A stretch of DNA of 58,187 bases from Pseudomonas citronellolis (GTDB taxonomy: Bacteria > Pseudomonadota > Gammaproteobacteria > Pseudomonadales > Pseudomonadaceae). Where the stretch lies: assembly GCF_029335315.1 (NCBI RefSeq), contig NZ_JARJLT010000370.1, forward strand, positions 1 through 58,187, in the 5' to 3' direction. Under the pieces are notes generated by a model. It was not told the DNA's origin and made no database searches. It worked only from the letters and a program-made list of their open reading frames with translations. Within the stretch, counting starts at the first letter, position 1. Every line of letters starts with the position of its first letter. A program made the position numbers and the translations under genes. Shown here piece by piece: positions 1-11,905 of the stretch.

Positions 1-833
1 TCTTCGATCAGCCAATCCAGGCGCCAGCCGCCCTCGCTCTGCGCCAGCACCTCGGCCAGCCACGGCAGCAGCTCGCGCAGTTCGTCCTCCAGCGGCCACG
101 GCGGGTTGACGATGGCCAGCCCGGAACCGTTCAGGCGCTCGGCGCTATCCGCCGGGTGCACCAGCAGCTCGGCGCGCAGCAGCTTCGGCGCCTTGCTGCG
201 CTCCAGGCCCTGGTAGAAACGCTTGAGCTGGCGCTCGTCCTTGATCGGGTACCAGATCGCCACCACCGTCTGGCGCATCCGCCCGATGGCTTCCTCCAGC
301 GCGGCGACGCAGCGCTCCAGCTCATCGGCCTGCTCGAAGGGCGGGTCGATCAGCATGACCCCGCGCTTCTCCTGCACCGGCAGCAGCGCCCGCGGCAGCA
401 GCCAGCCGTCGCCCTGGTGCACGGCGATGCGCCGCTCGCCGCCCATGTTGGCCTTGAGCAGGCGGCCGTCCTCCGGGTGCAGTTCGTTCAGGTGCACGCG
501 GTCCTGCGGGCGGGTCAGGCGCCGCGCCATCTCCGGCGAGCCGGGGTAGTACTGCAGCTCGCCGTCGGGGTTCATGGCGTCCACCACCGCCAGGTAGTCG
601 GCCGCCAGTTCCGGCAGGTCGTCGCGCTGCCACAACCGGCCGATGCCCGATTCCCATTCGCCGGTGCGGCTCGCCTCGTCGCCCTGCAGGTCGTACAGGC
701 CGATGCCGGAGTGGCTGTCGAGGTAGGCGTAGGGCGTGTCCTTGCGCGCCATCAGGGCGAAGATCCGCGACAGGACCAGGTGCTTGAAGACATCGGCGTG
801 GTTGCCGGCGTGGTAGGCGTGACGGTAGTTCAT
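1..833 (-). CDS. rlmJ: 23S rRNA (adenine-2030-N6)-methyltransferase, 3' end cut by window
   Basis: The protein transfers a methyl group from SAM to N6 of A2030 in 23S rRNA. The N-terminus MNYRHAYHAGNHADVFKH is the family signature. A DPPFE motif in the middle of the protein is the catalytic (D/N)PPF/Y motif of N6-adenine methyltransferases. The frame gives about 277 residues before the window edge, against about 280 for the family, so only the last few codons and the stop lie outside. The ATG at 831-833 was chosen because the family consensus starts exactly there. The gene is divergent from the acyl-CoA dehydrogenase gene, with 133 bp between the starts. This is a housekeeping single-gene unit and the identity is secure. 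Confidence 0.93.
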   Translation of the reverse strand, partial: MNYRHAYHAGNHADVFKHLVLSRIFALMARKDTPYAYLDSHSGIGLYDLQGDEASRTGEWESGIGRLWQRDDLPELAADYLAVVDAMNPDGELQYYPGSPEMARRLTRPQDRVHLNELHPEDGRLLKANMGGERRIAVHQGDGWLLPRALLPVQEKRGVMLIDPPFEQADELERCVAALEEAIGRMRQTVVAIWYPIKDERQLKRFYQGLERSKAPKLLRAELLVHPADSAERLNGSGLAIVNPPWPLEDELRELLPWLAEVLAQSEGGWRLDWLIE

Positions 834-966
834 GGACGGCAGGCTCCTTGGGGGCGTGCAGTTTATCCGCACGGGCATTGTTTTAGGCCTTTATCACGCT
901 CATGGATGTTGCTGTGCTGCTTCTATTCACCAGACTAGACTGCGGCCATCTCCCTGGAGGCCGACC

Positions 967-2769
967 ATGTCCGAGACCCTGCTCAGTTCCCGCAACCTCG
1001 CCTTCGAGCTCTACGAAGTGCTCGACGCCGAAGCCCTGACCCAGCGCGAGCGCTTCGCCGAGCACAACCGCGAGACCTTCGACGCCGCCCTGGCCACCGC
1101 CCGCGGCATCGCCGAAGAACTGTTCGCCCCGCACAACCGCAAGAACGACGAGCACGAGCCGCAATACGTGGACGGCGCCGCGGTGCTGATCCCCGAGGTC
1201 AAGCCGGCGGTGGACGCCTTCAACGAAGCCGGCTTCCACAACGCCACCCGCGACTTCGAGCAAGGCGGCATGCAGCTGCCGAACCTGCTCTCGCGGGCCT
1301 GCTTCGCGCACTTCCAGTCGGCCAACATCGCCACCTCGTCCTACCCGATGCTGAGCATGGGCGCCAGCCACCTGATCGAGTCCTTCGGCAGCGACGAGCA
1401 GAAGCGCCTGTACCTGCAGCCGATGATCGACGCGCGCTTCTTCGGCACCATGGCGCTCACCGAGCCGCACGCCGGCTCGTCGCTGTCCGACATCCGCAGC
1501 CGCGCCGAACCCCACGCCGACGGCAGCTACCGGATCAAGGGCAACAAGATCTTCATCTCCGGCGGCGACCACCCACTGTCGGAAAACATAGTCCACATGG
1601 TGCTGGCCAAGCTGCCGGACGCCCCCGCCGGGGTGAAGGGCATCTCGCTGTTCATCGTGCCGAAGTTCCTGGTCAACGAAGACGGCTCCCTCGGCAAGCG
1701 CAACGACGTGACCCTGGCCGGCCTGTTCCACAAGATGGGCTGGCGCGGCACCACCTCCACCGCGCTGAACTTCGGCGACAACGACGACTGCGTCGGCTAC
1801 CTGGTGGGCAAGCCGCACCACGGCCTGGCCTACATGTTCCAGATGATGAACGAGGCGCGCATCGGCGTCGGCATGGGCGCCATCATGCTCGGCTACGCCG
1901 GCTACCTGTATTCCCTGGAATACGCCCGCGAACGCCCGCAGGGCCGCCCGGTGGACGCCAAGGACCCGACCTCGGCGCAGGTTTCGATCATCGAGCACAC
2001 CGACGTCAAGCGCATGCTGCTGACCCAGAAGGCCTACGTCGAAGGCGCCTTCGACCTCGGCCTGTACGCCGCGCGCCTGGTCGACGACAGCGAGACCCTG
2101 GCCACCCCGGATGCGCGCAAGCAGGCCCACGAGCTGCTCGACCTGCTGACCCCGATCGTCAAGTCCTGGCCCTCGGAGTTCTGCCTGAAGGCCAACGAGC
2201 TGGCCATCCAGATCCTCGGCGGCCACGGCTACACCCGCGAATACCCGGTGGAACAGTACTACCGCGACAACCGCCTGAACCCGATCCACGAGGGTACCCA
2301 CGGCATCCAGTCGCTGGACCTGCTGGGCCGCAAGCTGACGCAAAACGACGGCGCCGGCCTAAAGCAACTGACCCGGCTGATCCACCAGGCCTGCGAGCGC
2401 GCCCGCGCGCACGCCTCGCTGGACGCCCTGCGCCAGCCGCTGGAGCAACTGCTGACGCGCCTGTCGGAAGTCACCCTGGCGCTGCTCGGCGACCTGATGC
2501 AGGGCAAGGTGGCCCAGGGCCTGGCCAACTCGGCGCTGTACCTGAAGGTGTTCGGCCATACCGTGATCGGCTGGCGCTGGCTGGAGCAGGCGATCCGCGC
2601 CGAGGAAGGCCTGGCGGCCGGAAACACCGCCGACGAGGACTTCTACCGCGGCAAGCTGCAGGCCGCGCGCTACTTCCTGACCTGGGAAGTGCCGTCCTGC
2701 CACCACGAGCTGGCGCTGCTGGAAGGCCGCGACGATACCTGTTCGAGCATGCGCGACGCCTGGTTCTGA
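967..2769 (+). CDS. acyl-CoA dehydrogenase, about 600 aa, FadE/DmdC-like
   Basis: This is an FAD-dependent acyl-CoA dehydrogenase that introduces an alpha-beta double bond into an acyl-CoA. At 600 aa it belongs to the long subfamily that carries an extra C-terminal helical domain, as in DmdC and related enzymes, rather than the 380-aa short type. Visible motifs are MALTEPHAGSSLSDI near residue 160 (flavin-binding loop), MNEARIGVGMGA near residue 290, and ILGGHGYTREYPVEQYYRD near residue 430, with the usual LNPIHEGTHGIQ after it. The start at 967 follows a ribosome binding site TGGAGG with 6 nt spacing. The gene stands alone and ends at a strong terminator. The true substrate (medium or long fatty acyl-CoA, or methylmercaptopropionyl-CoA) cannot be read from the sequence. 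Confidence 0.9.
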   Translation: MSETLLSSRNLAFELYEVLDAEALTQRERFAEHNRETFDAALATARGIAEELFAPHNRKNDEHEPQYVDGAAVLIPEVKPAVDAFNEAGFHNATRDFEQGGMQLPNLLSRACFAHFQSANIATSSYPMLSMGASHLIESFGSDEQKRLYLQPMIDARFFGTMALTEPHAGSSLSDIRSRAEPHADGSYRIKGNKIFISGGDHPLSENIVHMVLAKLPDAPAGVKGISLFIVPKFLVNEDGSLGKRNDVTLAGLFHKMGWRGTTSTALNFGDNDDCVGYLVGKPHHGLAYMFQMMNEARIGVGMGAIMLGYAGYLYSLEYARERPQGRPVDAKDPTSAQVSIIEHTDVKRMLLTQKAYVEGAFDLGLYAARLVDDSETLATPDARKQAHELLDLLTPIVKSWPSEFCLKANELAIQILGGHGYTREYPVEQYYRDNRLNPIHEGTHGIQSLDLLGRKLTQNDGAGLKQLTRLIHQACERARAHASLDALRQPLEQLLTRLSEVTLALLGDLMQGKVAQGLANSALYLKVFGHTVIGWRWLEQAIRAEEGLAAGNTADEDFYRGKLQAARYFLTWEVPSCHHELALLEGRDDTCSSMRDAWF

Positions 2770-2787
2770 GTCCGCGTGCACTTTCGA

Positions 2788-2813
2788 GCCCCGGTCACGT
2801 CCGGGGCTTTTTT
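2788..2813 (+). terminator. intrinsic terminator after acyl-CoA dehydrogenase
   Basis: A perfect 7-bp stem, GCCCCGG with CCGGGGC, closes a 6-nt loop and is followed by six T. It starts 18 bp after the stop codon. Confidence 0.85.
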
Positions 2814-2845
2814 ATGCGCCAAACCCTGGTGACAGGCTGCCTTTC

Positions 2846-3028
2846 GTAGGAGCGAGCTTGCTCGCGAACGGTGGGCCCTCTCACGAAGGTGCCAGGATGA
2901 CATCTGGCTTCCCGCCATGCCAATCGGCCCCCTCTCCCTTCAGGGAGAGGGTTGGGGAGAGGGGCGGAGCCCTGCCCTGCACACCGATGCAATCGGGATA
3001 CTCCGTTCGCGAGCAAGCTCGCTCCTAC
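2846..3028. repeat. inverted pair of REP elements in a 423-bp gene-free gap
   Basis: The only gene-free stretch over 300 bp (2770-3192) holds, in order, the terminator above, a REP copy at 2846-2869 (GTAGGAGCGAGCTTGCTCGC plus GAAC), about 135 bp of spacer, and the same unit inverted at 3005-3028. The spacer contains a second palindrome around 2930-2965 built from CCTCTCCC and GGGAGAGG. After the REP pair come a sigma-70 promoter and the 5' leader of the antiporter gene. Each REP has its own GCGAGC/GCTCGC stem, and the two together can form a large stem. Paired head-to-head REPs are typical of mobile REPINs in Pseudomonas. Confidence 0.85.
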
Positions 3029-3090
3029 AGGGGATCCGGCATCGGTGAAAGGCCCTCTGAAAGCTCGCTGAAAGGCGCCGCAATTAGCCT

Positions 3091-3121
3091 TTGACAGCCT
3101 TGCAAATCCGCAGGTTAGAAT
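3091..3121 (+). promoter_or_regulatory. sigma-70 promoter of the antiporter gene
   Basis: A perfect -35 TTGACA at 3091-3096 is followed after 18 bp by TTAGAA (3115-3120). Transcription from here would start near 3128. This supports the downstream TTG at 3193 as the gene start, because the ATG at 3130 would be essentially leaderless. Confidence 0.6.
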
Positions 3122-3192
3122 CCCTTGGCATGCGGCCTGCATCCTTCCCGGTAGCGTCGCCCCTCCCCTTGCCCGCCAGGAGAACCCGCACC

Positions 3193-4935
<1,743 letters not shown>

Positions 4936-5028
4936 GCCGCCCGCACGACTGACGGCGCCGGCCTCGCTTGCTGGCGCCGCCGGGCACACACTACGCTCAC
5001 TGCAACTTACCGAAAGCCGCCCGCGACC

Positions 5029-8000
5029 ATGCCATTTCCGCTGCGTAACCTGCTCGCCGCCGCCCTGCTGGGTGGCTGCCTCGCCGTCCTGCCCGTGCAC
5101 GCCGAGGACACCAACCAGCCGCCGTCGGCCGACGCCGTCCAGCAGAGCCTCGACGGCCTGGCCGAACGCAAGCTGGCCGACGCCGACCTGAAGGTCACCA
5201 AAGCCAGCCTGGAGCACACCCTCAAGCTGCTCGGCGCCCGCGACGACAGCGAGAAGCAGTTGGCCGACCTCAAGGCCAACCTCGCCGATGCGCCGCGCCA
5301 GATCATCGAGAACCAGCGCAGCCTGGCGCGGCTGAAGGCCAGCAGCGAGAAGCCGGCGACCCAGCGCTACGCCGGCGAGAACCTCAGCCGCCTGGAAATG
5401 CTGCTCAACGACCGCTCGACCCAACTGGCCGACTGGCAGAAGCAACTGACCGACGCCAAGAGCCAGTACATCACCGCGCAGACCCGCCCGGAGCGCACCC
5501 AGTCCGACATCAGCGCCGCGCAATCGCGGCTGCTGGAAATCGGCAACCTGCTCAAGCTCGGCCGCGAGGCCGGCAAGCCAATCGCCGCCGAGCGGCGCAA
5601 CGAGCTGCTCGCCGAACAGGCCTCGCTGAACGCGCAGATCCTCCTGCTGCGTCAGCAGCTGGCCGGCAACAACCTGTTGCAGGACCTGGCCAACAGCCAG
5701 CAGGACATGCTCAACGAGCAGATCGCCCGCGCCGAGCGCGAGACCCTCGAACTGCAGACCATGATCAGCGACAAGCGCCGCGAGCAGTCGGAGAAGACCG
5801 TCGCCGAGCTGGCCAAGGACAGCAGCCAGGGCTCCGGCAGCGACAGCCTGCTGAGCCAGGAAAGCGCCACCAACCTGAAGCTGTCCGACTACCTGCTGCG
5901 CACCACCGACCGCCTCAACGAGCTGACCCGGCGCAACCTCGAGGCCAAGCAGCACCTGGACAACCTGACCCAGCTCGACCAGACCCTCGACCAGCAGATC
6001 AACGTGCTGCGCGGCAGCCTGCTGCTGTCCAAGGTGCTCTACCAGCAGAAGCAGTCGCTGCCGAAGATCAAGACCGACCAGGAGCTGGCCGACGAGATCG
6101 CCGACCTGCGCCTGTACCAGTTCGAGCTGAACCAGAAGCGCGACGAGCTGGCCAATCCGCAGCTGTACATCGACAAGCAGCTGGCCCTGCAGCCGCAGGA
6201 AAGCCTCACCCCGCAGCTGCGCCAGGACCTGGCCAACCTGGTCGACACCCGTGGCGAGCTGATGGAGCGCCTGAACCACGAGCTCAACGCCGTGCTCAAC
6301 GAGGCCATCACCCTGCAGCTGAACCAGAAGCAGCTCAAGGACACCAGCGACAACCTGCGCGCCACCCTCGACGAGCAGATGTTCTGGATTCCCAGCAACC
6401 GCCCGCTGGACCTGTCCTGGTTCAAGATGACCCCGACCCTGCTGCAACACCAGCTTTCCGAGGTGCCCTGGGGTTCGGCGGTGGTCGAGGTGGGTGAAGG
6501 CCTGATCGACCGCCCGCTGCTGTTCCTGCCGTTGCTGCTGCTGATCGCCGGGCTGCTGTGGAAGCGCCGCTTCCTCTACGACAAGCTGGCGTCGATCAAC
6601 GACGACATCGGCCACTTCAAGCGCGACAGCCAGCTGCACACGCCGCTGGCCATCCTCCTGGCGCTGCTGCTGGCGCTGCCCGGCACCCTCACCCTGGCCA
6701 TCGCCGGCCTGGCGCTGATGCTCGACGCCCGTGGGCAGAACGCCACCCTCGGCGCCGCGCTGCTGCAGATGGCCGAGGTCTGGCTGGTGTTCTACGCCGC
6801 GCACCGCATCCTCAGCCCCGGCGGCATCGCCGAACGGCATTTCCACTGGAGCCAGGCCCAGGTGCGCTTCAGCAGCAAGCTGATCCGCCGCCTCGGCGTG
6901 GTGGTCATGGCCCTGGCCGCGGTGGTCACCGTGGCCGAGCGCCAGCCCGGCAGCCTGGCCGACGACGTCATCGGCATCGCCGTGGTGCTCGGCAGCTTCG
7001 CGGTGATGACCTGGCTGATGGCCCGCATGCTCTTCGCCAGCCCCAGCACCAGCCGCCCCTCGGCGGTGAAGATGATCGTCGGCGTGCTGTTCACCGCGCT
7101 GCCGGTGATGCTCTTCGTCGCCGTCTGCTTCGGCTACTACTACACCGCCCTGCGCCTGAGCGACCGGCTGATCGACACCCTGTTCCTGCTGATGGTCTGG
7201 GTGGTCATCGAGGCCACCTTCGTCCGCGGCCTGAGCGTGGCGGCGCGGCGCCTGGCCTACCAGCGCGCCCTGGCCAAGCGACAGAACCCGGCCAAGGAGA
7301 GCGCCGACGGCGGCGAGGCGGCGGAAGAGCCGACCCTCGGCATCGAGGAAATCAACGAGCAGTCCCTGCGCCTGATCCGCCTGGGCCTGCTGATCGGCTT
7401 CGTGGTCGCGCTGTACTGGGTCTGGGCCGATCTCATCAGCGTCGCCGCCTACCTGGACAACGTCACCCTCTACCAGTACACCGGCGGCACCGGCGACAGC
7501 GCCACCAGCCTGCCGATCAGCCTCGGCGACGTGATCATGGCGCTGGTCATCGCGGCGGTGACCACGGCCCTGGCGCGCAACCTGCCGGGCCTGCTGGAGG
7601 TGCTGGTGCTGCAGCGCCTGAGCCTGGCCCAGGGCAGCGCCTACGCCATCACCACGCTGCTCTCCTACGCCATCAGCGGCGTCGGCATCGTCAGCGCGCT
7701 GTCGACCCTCGGGGTCAGCTGGGACAAGCTGCAATGGCTGGTGGCCGCCCTCTCGGTGGGCCTGGGCTTCGGCCTGCAGGCGATCTTCTCGAACTTCGTC
7801 TCCGGCCTGATCATCCTCTTCGAGCGCCCGGTGCGCATCGGCGACACCGTGACCATCGGCAACCTGTCCGGCACCGTCAGCCGCATCCGCATCCGCGCCA
7901 CCACCATCACCGACTTCGACCGCAAGGAAATCATCGTCCCGAACCAGACCTTCATCACCGGGCAACTGGTGAACTGGTCGCTGAGCGACACCGTGACCCG

Positions 8001-8391
8001 CGTGACCATCAAGATCGGCCTGGCCTACGAAAGCGACCTGGCCCTGGCGCGCAAGCTCATGCTCGAAGCCGCCCGCGCCAACCCGCGGGTACTGCGCGAC
8101 CCGGAGCCGTCGCTGTACTTCCTGGCGATCAGCGCCAGCACCTTCGACTACGAGCTGCGCTTCCACGTGCGCGAGCTGGGCGACCGCAACCCGGCGGTGG
8201 ACGAGCTGCTCACCGCCATCGCCCTGAGCTTCCGCGACCACGGCGTGGAAATGGCCTTCAACCAGCTCGACGTGTTCGTCAAGAACGGCGAGGGCAAGGA
8301 AATCCACCTGGCGCAGAACATCGCCCAACTGCCGCTGGCCCTGCCCGGCGCGCCCGCCAAGGACCAGGACCCGCCCCTGCCCAAGCCCTGA
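5029..8391 (+). CDS. mscK: mechanosensitive channel MscK (KefA)
   Basis: This large inner-membrane channel opens on membrane tension and, in the E. coli homologue, depends on external K+. At 1120 aa it equals E. coli KefA in length. A signal peptide (about residues 1-25, ending VHAED) precedes a long periplasmic alpha-helical, coiled-coil-rich domain to about residue 490. About eleven membrane segments follow, then a C-terminal MscS domain. The MscS pore helix region and the FGLQAIFSNFVSGLIILFE motif are visible near residue 915-935, followed by GDTVTIGNLSGTV and the beta domain IIVPNQTFI. The gene lies 93 bp after the antiporter gene, and both relate to ion and osmotic balance. Confidence 0.92.
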   Translation: MPFPLRNLLAAALLGGCLAVLPVHAEDTNQPPSADAVQQSLDGLAERKLADADLKVTKASLEHTLKLLGARDDSEKQLADLKANLADAPRQIIENQRSLARLKASSEKPATQRYAGENLSRLEMLLNDRSTQLADWQKQLTDAKSQYITAQTRPERTQSDISAAQSRLLEIGNLLKLGREAGKPIAAERRNELLAEQASLNAQILLLRQQLAGNNLLQDLANSQQDMLNEQIARAERETLELQTMISDKRREQSEKTVAELAKDSSQGSGSDSLLSQESATNLKLSDYLLRTTDRLNELTRRNLEAKQHLDNLTQLDQTLDQQINVLRGSLLLSKVLYQQKQSLPKIKTDQELADEIADLRLYQFELNQKRDELANPQLYIDKQLALQPQESLTPQLRQDLANLVDTRGELMERLNHELNAVLNEAITLQLNQKQLKDTSDNLRATLDEQMFWIPSNRPLDLSWFKMTPTLLQHQLSEVPWGSAVVEVGEGLIDRPLLFLPLLLLIAGLLWKRRFLYDKLASINDDIGHFKRDSQLHTPLAILLALLLALPGTLTLAIAGLALMLDARGQNATLGAALLQMAEVWLVFYAAHRILSPGGIAERHFHWSQAQVRFSSKLIRRLGVVVMALAAVVTVAERQPGSLADDVIGIAVVLGSFAVMTWLMARMLFASPSTSRPSAVKMIVGVLFTALPVMLFVAVCFGYYYTALRLSDRLIDTLFLLMVWVVIEATFVRGLSVAARRLAYQRALAKRQNPAKESADGGEAAEEPTLGIEEINEQSLRLIRLGLLIGFVVALYWVWADLISVAAYLDNVTLYQYTGGTGDSATSLPISLGDVIMALVIAAVTTALARNLPGLLEVLVLQRLSLAQGSAYAITTLLSYAISGVGIVSALSTLGVSWDKLQWLVAALSVGLGFGLQAIFSNFVSGLIILFERPVRIGDTVTIGNLSGTVSRIRIRATTITDFDRKEIIVPNQTFITGQLVNWSLSDTVTRVTIKIGLAYESDLALARKLMLEAARANPRVLRDPEPSLYFLAISASTFDYELRFHVRELGDRNPAVDELLTAIALSFRDHGVEMAFNQLDVFVKNGEGKEIHLAQNIAQLPLALPGAPAKDQDPPLPKP

Positions 8392-9915
<1,524 letters not shown>

Positions 9916-9945
9916 AGCAGTTATAAGCTCAAAAGAAAGCGATCT

Positions 9946-9997
9946 AGCGGCGCCGACCGGGCGTTGAGCCCGGTCATTGACCGGGCGCGGCGCCGCT
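9946..9997 (+). promoter_or_regulatory. structured leader of metY with mutually exclusive hairpins
   Basis: An outer perfect 10-bp stem pairs AGCGGCGCCG (9946-9955) with CGGCGCCGCT (9988-9997). Inside it, ACCGGGC (9956-9962), GCCCGGT (9968-9974) and ACCGGGC (9980-9986) lie in a row, each separated by 5 nt. The middle segment can therefore pair with either neighbour but not both. The metY start codon is 42 nt downstream. The arrangement resembles an attenuator or riboswitch expression platform. I do not recognise it as a known riboswitch family. Alternatively it could act as a 3' end for selO, though no T run follows. Confidence 0.5.
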
Positions 9998-10038
9998 CGC
10001 ATCCTCAGGCTTTTCTGCCCACCAAGGATGCTCGAACA

Positions 10039-11316
10039 ATGAAACTGGAAACCCTGGCCATCCACGCCGGCTACAGCCCCGACCCGACCACCAAGGCGGT
10101 GGCCGTGCCGATCTACCAGACCACTTCCTACGCCTTCGACGACACCCAGCACGGCGCCGACCTGTTCGACCTCAAGGTGGCGGGCAACATCTATTCGCGC
10201 ATCATGAACCCCACCAACGACGTGCTCGAGCAGCGCGTCGCCGCCCTTGAGGGCGGGGTCGGCGCGCTGGCCGTGGCCTCGGGCATGGCCGCCATCACCT
10301 ACGCCATCCAGACCGTGGCCGAAGCCGGCGACAACATCGTCTCGGTGGCCAAGCTCTACGGCGGCACCTACAACCTGCTGGCGCACACCCTGCCGCGCTT
10401 CGGCATCCAGACCCGCTTCGCCCCGCACGACGACGTGGCCGCGCTGGAAGCGCTGATCGACGAACGCACCAAAGCGGTGTTCTGCGAGTCCATCGGCAAC
10501 CCGGCGGGCAACATCGTCGACCTCCAGGCCCTGGCCGACGCCGCGCACCGCCATGGCGTGCCGCTGATCGTCGACAACACCGTGGCCACGCCGATCCTCT
10601 GCCGCCCCTTCGAGCACGGCGCCGACATCGTGGTGCACTCGCTGACCAAGTACATCGGCGGCCACGGCACCAGCATCGGCGGCATCGTCGTCGACTCCGG
10701 CAAATTCCCCTGGGCACAGCACAAGGCGCGCTTCCCGCTGCTCAACACACCCGACCCGTCCTACCACGGCGTGACCTACACCGAGGCCTTCGGCCCGGCG
10801 GCGTTCATCGGCCGCTGCCGCGTGGTGCCGCTGCGCAACACCGGCGCGGCGCTGTCGCCGTTCAACGCCTTCCTCATCCTCCAGGGCCTGGAGACCCTGG
10901 CGCTGCGCATGGAGCGCCACTGCGACAACGCCCTGGCCGTCGCCCAGTACCTGGAACGGCATCCCCAGGTGGCCTGGGTGAAATACGCCGGCCTGGCCGA
11001 GCACCCCGAGCACGCCCTCGCCCAGCGCTACATGGGCGGCAAGCCGGCGGCGATCCTGTCGTTCGGCATCCAGGGCGGCGCCGAGGCCGGCGCGCGCTTC
11101 ATCGACGCGCTGAAACTGGTGGTACGCCTGGTCAACATCGGCGACGCCAAGTCGCTGGCCTGCCACCCGGCCTCCACCACCCACCGCCAGCTCAACGCCG
11201 AGGAACTGGCGCGCGCCGGAGTGAGCCAGGACATGGTGCGGCTGTCGATCGGCATCGAGCACCGCGACGACATCATCGCCGACCTGGAACAGGCCCTGGC
11301 CGCCGCCGCGGCTTGA
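10039..11316 (+). CDS. metY: O-acetylhomocysteine sulfhydrylase (homocysteine synthase)
   Basis: This PLP enzyme makes homocysteine from O-acetylhomocysteine and sulfide in direct-sulfhydrylation methionine synthesis. The 425-aa product has the Cys/Met-metabolism PLP fold: [20 protein letters not shown] near 53, the aromatic stacking region around KLYGGTYNL near 115, and the PLP lysine in [13 protein letters not shown] near 207. The C-terminal [19 protein letters not shown] is also characteristic and separates MetY from cystathionine enzymes. The ATG at 10039 was chosen by family N-terminus ([16 protein letters not shown]); an in-frame upstream ATG at 9964 lies inside the leader hairpin and is rejected. 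The gene is 123 bp after selO. metK, the SAM synthetase of the same pathway, is 36 kb away in this window. Confidence 0.95.
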   Translation: MKLETLAIHAGYSPDPTTKAVAVPIYQTTSYAFDDTQHGADLFDLKVAGNIYSRIMNPTNDVLEQRVAALEGGVGALAVASGMAAITYAIQTVAEAGDNIVSVAKLYGGTYNLLAHTLPRFGIQTRFAPHDDVAALEALIDERTKAVFCESIGNPAGNIVDLQALADAAHRHGVPLIVDNTVATPILCRPFEHGADIVVHSLTKYIGGHGTSIGGIVVDSGKFPWAQHKARFPLLNTPDPSYHGVTYTEAFGPAAFIGRCRVVPLRNTGAALSPFNAFLILQGLETLALRMERHCDNALAVAQYLERHPQVAWVKYAGLAEHPEHALAQRYMGGKPAAILSFGIQGGAEAGARFIDALKLVVRLVNIGDAKSLACHPASTTHRQLNAEELARAGVSQDMVRLSIGIEHRDDIIADLEQALAAAAA

Positions 11317-11325
11317 TATCCGCCG

Positions 11326-11368
11326 GGCGCGGCTCCAGATAGGGGGAATCCCCTTCCGGAGCCGCGCC
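11326..11368 (+). promoter_or_regulatory. 11-bp inverted repeat burying the trxC ribosome binding site
   Basis: GGCGCGGCTCC (11326-11336) and GGAGCCGCGCC (11358-11368) are perfect complements, with an inner GGGGAATCCCC palindrome. The distal arm directly abuts the trxC ATG at 11369 and contains its only GGAG, so folding would hide the ribosome binding site. No T run follows. It may also cap the metY transcript. Confidence 0.5.
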
Positions 11369-11803
11369 ATGTCCGATCCCCTGCTGATTCCCTGCCCCCA
11401 CTGCGGCGGCCTCAACCGCCTGCCGGCCGAGCGCCTGGGCGACCACCCGCGCTGCGGCCGCTGCAAGAACGACGTGCTGCCGGGCGCACCCTTCGCCGTC
11501 GACGAGGCCGGCTTCGCCGCCCAGCTCAAGGGCGACCTGCCGCTGCTGGTGGACGTCTGGGCCGACTGGTGCGGGCCGTGCAAGGCCTTCGCGCCGACCT
11601 TCGAGCAGGCCGCCGCGCGCCTCGCCGGGCGCTGCCGCCTGGCCAAGCTGGACAGCGAAGCCAACCCGCGCCTGGCCGGGCAGCTGGGCATTCGCTCGAT
11701 CCCCAGCCTGATCCTGTTCAAGGACGGCCGCGAAGTGGCGCGGCAGAGCGGCGCCATGCCCTTGCCGCAACTCCTCGACTGGCTCGCCCGCCAGGGGTTG
11801 TAG
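11369..11803 (+). CDS. trxC: thioredoxin 2, zinc-finger type
   Basis: This is a cytoplasmic disulfide reductase of the TrxC class. An N-terminal zinc-binding module has Cys at residues 9, 12, 29 and 32 (CPHC and CGRC pairs), followed by a standard thioredoxin domain with WCGPC (active-site Cys 68 and 71) and the cis-Pro loop RSIPSLILFKDG. The 144-aa length matches E. coli TrxC (139). In E. coli trxC is induced by OxyR; I see no clear OxyR site here. Expression may instead be shaped by the hairpin over its ribosome binding site. Its nearness to selO, a redox-linked AMPylase, is suggestive but could be chance. Confidence 0.93.
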   Translation: MSDPLLIPCPHCGGLNRLPAERLGDHPRCGRCKNDVLPGAPFAVDEAGFAAQLKGDLPLLVDVWADWCGPCKAFAPTFEQAAARLAGRCRLAKLDSEANPRLAGQLGIRSIPSLILFKDGREVARQSGAMPLPQLLDWLARQGL

Positions 11804-11810
11804 CGCGCGC

Positions 11811-11845
11811 GACCGCTTCGGTCAGCGCGCCTGAGCGAAGCGGTC
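11811..11845. other. 10-bp inverted repeat after trxC
   Basis: GACCGCTTCG (11811-11820) and CGAAGCGGTC (11836-11845) are perfect complements around a 15-nt loop, starting 7 bp after the trxC stop. There is no T run, so this could be a Rho-linked 3' end or a protein site. Confidence 0.5.
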
Positions 11846-11905
11846 ATTGCCCGCGCCGGTGGCCCGGCTAGGCTTGCTGTACTCCCAGCACAGCGAGACC
11901 AGCCC

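Noticed and set aside
9946-9997. Known SAM-family riboswitch upstream of metY
   Set aside because: The core motifs of SAM-I, SAM-II or SAH riboswitches could not be identified by eye; it is reported only as a structured leader of unknown class.
9964-10038. Earlier metY start at 9964
   Set aside because: It would lie in the leader hairpins and add 25 residues of non-family sequence; the ATG at 10039 matches MetY.
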